Shown here piece after piece: positions 61,516-64,000 of a DNA stretch of 64,000 bases. The stretch is from NCBI GenBank assembly GCA_000231825.2, contig JH720371.1, forward strand, positions 93,451-157,450, in the 5' to 3' direction. Below the pieces are notes generated by a model. It was not told where the DNA came from, made no database searches, and was given only the letters and a program-made list of their open reading frames with translations. Position numbers and translations under genes: made by a program. The DNA is from Tetrahymena elliotti 4EA. Lineage: Eukaryota; Ciliophora; Oligohymenophorea; Hymenostomatida; Tetrahymenidae. The first letter of the stretch is position 1, and the number at the start of each line of letters is the position of its first letter.

Positions 61516-63871
61516 TTTATGCTCAAACTATTTAAAATATGTTTATTTTTTATATTCTTTAAGGTCTTTTCTGAATTTATTAATGCTTATCTTTACTATT
61601 TTGTAATAAACAATGCTCTTTTTGTATTTCTTCCTTTAGAATTTTCAACCTAATTGATTTATTTGGTCTCTAATTTAGCTGCCTTTTGTTATAAATAAAT
61701 AAGATTTAGTTTAATATTCCACTTAAAAACACCATTTCTTTATTAAAAATATGCTTTTTTAGTTATTTTAATTCAATTGCTTCTAATGGGAATTTAAGGA
61801 GAAATTCATTTATTTGAAAACTACACATAGCCTTTTTCAGCTTTATCTATGCTAAAATGAAAAAACTTGTTTTTTTAAGTGCTAATATAATTCCTCCTTT
61901 CAATAAATAGATTCTTGCTAATAAAACAACTTAAATAAATTGCATTCCTTGCTATTTGTTTACTTCAATCTCAGTAATAAAGAAAAATACAAAAAAAATA
62001 AATAAGCGCCTAATTCGTTATACTAGTGAGCAGCCAGCCTAAGGATAGTGTTCTACAAACAAATAGAACTGTATGAATCAAAGTTAAATTTCTTGGAATA
62101 ATTTCTTTGCATTAAAAAATGCCATTTTCTAAATTTAAATGGATGCAACTCTAAAATTCGTTTTGAAAAAAGTGCATAATATTTGAATTTGAATAAATGA
62201 AGGCTTTTTGGCAGACTGTTTGGATTCTGCCAAAAATATATTTTAAAAGAAATAAATGATTTTTGATTCCTTTTTGCAATAATTAATTTAACGAGATTGA
62301 TGCTTGTCCTACATATTTTGATGTGGTGTTTACTTTATTGTAATAATTGATTACTTTTTGTCAAAAAATTATATTCACTCTCTCTTTGTATTCCTATTGA
62401 CTTGCTTGCCTTTTTGCTTTGTTTGCACACTCTTTTTTCTTACTTTATTTTTTATACTTAAAATTTTTTCTTTTCTTCTTTTATTCTTATTTTTTATATG
62501 GTATTATTATTCCTTCCTTTTTTATTAAGATTTTCTAAATTTTTATTTAATTTTTTTTCTTTTTGTTGTTGTTGTTTCTTATACTAACTAATACATCAAT
62601 CCTTTTCTTTATTTTTTGTATGAACCTTTTAATCAATCAAATATTCATTCATTTCTCATTACAACCTAATTTTTTATGTCATCCTTTTATTCATTTGTTT
62701 ATTGCTTGCGAATTAGTTAATTTTCAAAGTGGTATTTTTCTTGATCCACATCTCAATCCAGGTTTTTACGCATACTCATCGCGAAAAGAAAGAAGAATAT
62801 TTCAATAACAAATTTTTAAAATATCTCTTATTTTTAAGATATATGAAATTATGAATTGTGTGTTTATTTATTCATTTATATTTATAAGTAATTTAGTACC
62901 TTCTTTCTACATCTCCCTTTTTACCATTTATCAAGTACCTTTTTCAACTAATTAATTAATTTAATTTTCAAAAATTTGTATCCAATTTCTTTACTATTTT
63001 ATTCAACTTCAAATCTAAATTCTAAGGTATTTAACCTTTTATTCTATTTACTCAATATAAATATTATAAAAAAATTTAGTCATCAATTATTTTATTCTTT
63101 TGATAATATTACTTTCTCTTAAAAATATTACCACAATAAATTTGGCATTAAGTATAAATAATAACAAATATTCATGAAACTTTTTTTCAAGAAAAATTCA
63201 AACTAATTATGATAACAACTAATACAATTAAAAAAGATTAATCCAAAAGAGAATTGGAATTACAATAATAATTTAAATTTTTCCAATATTATTCTCACCA
63301 TCTTCATTAGAGTAACTTACCATAAAAATTATGGATTATCATGAAATAAAATAATCTAATAAATAGAATGAGAGTTAAAAATAAATTTGTATTGTCAGAT
63401 TATATCTCAACAATTCTATTATGAATTTACTTGTAAATATTTATAATTTAATGTTAATTTTAACAAGATATATATGAATTAAACTTTTTAATTGAAAAAA
63501 ATAATATTCTTCACAAAATTTATTTACAATCACATAGTAAAATAAAATAATTCAAAAAAATTCATAAGCATTTATATTTTTTTAATAACCAGAATAATCT
63601 TTAAATTAAAAAGACTTTTAGTTATTTTTTAAATATTTTTAATAAAAAAATGAATTAAAAAATTGTAAAAAATTTCTATAGTTACACCCCCCAAATAAAA
63701 TGCTTGAAAGGTGAATAATTAATTAGCAGAAAAGCTCCTGATCAAAAAATCGCCACCTTTGTAAATAATATTTTGATTTTATTTAACAAATATCTAAAAT
63801 ATATCTATCCAATGACAAAAAATAACAAAATAGATAAAAATTAATCTAGATTCCAAAATAATAATTTGTTT
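61516..63871. other. Intergenic AT-rich region upstream of LIS1
   Basis: LIS1 promoter and further AT-rich sequence. It contains pyrimidine-rich runs near 62395-62560 and a short C-run near 63684. An ATG-start frame at 62563-62808 lacks a stop codon valid in this code (it ends in TAA) and looks like chance. No gene recognised. Confidence 0.5.
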
Positions 63872-64000
63872 ATGAATACAATTATTTTGGGAGAAATCAT
63901 TAATAAATTACAGAAAGAAAAACTAATAAATGTAATCAGCTTCTGCTTCGAATTAGATAAATCAAGACCAAGTAATCTATTTCCTCTCAAAAAATAAATA
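63872..64000 (+). CDS. Possible 5' end of a gene running off the window
   Basis: An ATG frame stays free of TGA to the window edge (43 codons), with protein-like residues (NVISFCFELDKSRPSNLFPL) and rising G/C content. It is too short to name and could be chance. Confidence 0.25.

Noticed and set aside
62563..62808. Plus-strand frame of 81 codons
   Set aside because: It ends in TAA, which is a Gln codon here; the composition is Leu/Ile/Phe-rich as expected from pyrimidine-rich non-coding DNA.
63680..63695. C-rich run resembling a telomeric CCCCAA repeat
   Set aside because: Only a single short C-run is present with no repetition, so it is not a telomere.

Overview
The window looks like nuclear DNA of a ciliate, most likely Tetrahymena or a close relative. 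It is very AT-rich. Long reading frames stay open only if TAA and TAG are read as glutamine and TGA is the sole stop. Introns are short, AT-rich and GT-AG. Every convincing gene found ends in TGA. Under the standard code the same genes break into short pieces, and many apparent ORFs, especially opposite Gln/Asn-rich regions, are artefacts.

Layout. 0-4.8 kb: a segmental tandem duplication carrying an intact cysteine-rich GPI-type surface antigen (immobilization-antigen type, minus strand) and a decayed second copy. 4.8-9.4 kb: a single-exon 1520-residue membrane protein (minus) with a Cache-like extracellular part and TPR-containing cytoplasmic part. 10.3-13.5 kb: a Gln/Asn-rich low-complexity protein (minus) with one intron full of 29-bp repeats. 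14.8-19.0 kb: RRP12, a ribosome-export and biogenesis factor (plus, nine exons). 19.8-22.2 kb: a leucine-rich-repeat (LRR) gene with one repeat per exon (plus). 23.3-24.8 kb: a LETM1-like mitochondrial inner-membrane protein (minus). 27.1-29.7 kb: two minus-strand enzymes, a HAD-IIA hydrolase of the CECR5/HDHD5 type and a prolyl iminopeptidase. 33.7-40.5 kb: a 2001-residue multi-membrane PAS protein resembling the ciliate/Dictyostelium tiny-macrocysts B family (plus, ten exons). 40.8-43.3 kb: decayed gene fragments, including an LRR pseudogene built like the 19.8-kb gene. 43.6-45.4 kb: a TPR protein (minus). 45.4-51.2 kb: a long, mostly empty AT-rich stretch. 51.3-54.1 kb: an intronless LRR gene (minus) with at least 25 units of exactly 90 bp. 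55.0-57.4 kb: two small plus-strand genes, a LAMTOR3-like Ragulator subunit and a ROMO1/Mgr2-like TIM23 component. 60.1-61.5 kb: LIS1, the dynein regulator (minus).

The genes are not an operon or pathway cluster. They are a typical eukaryotic mix of housekeeping genes (RRP12, LETM1, LIS1, LAMTOR3, ROMO1, peptidase, HAD hydrolase) and members of lineage-expanded ciliate families (surface antigen, Cache/TPR, PAS/TM, LRR).

The most unusual pattern is the LRR family. The same 30-residue repeat appears as one phase-matched 90-nt exon per repeat at 19.8 kb, as a broken version of that layout at 42.1 kb, and as an intronless, indel-free 90-bp array at 51.3 kb.
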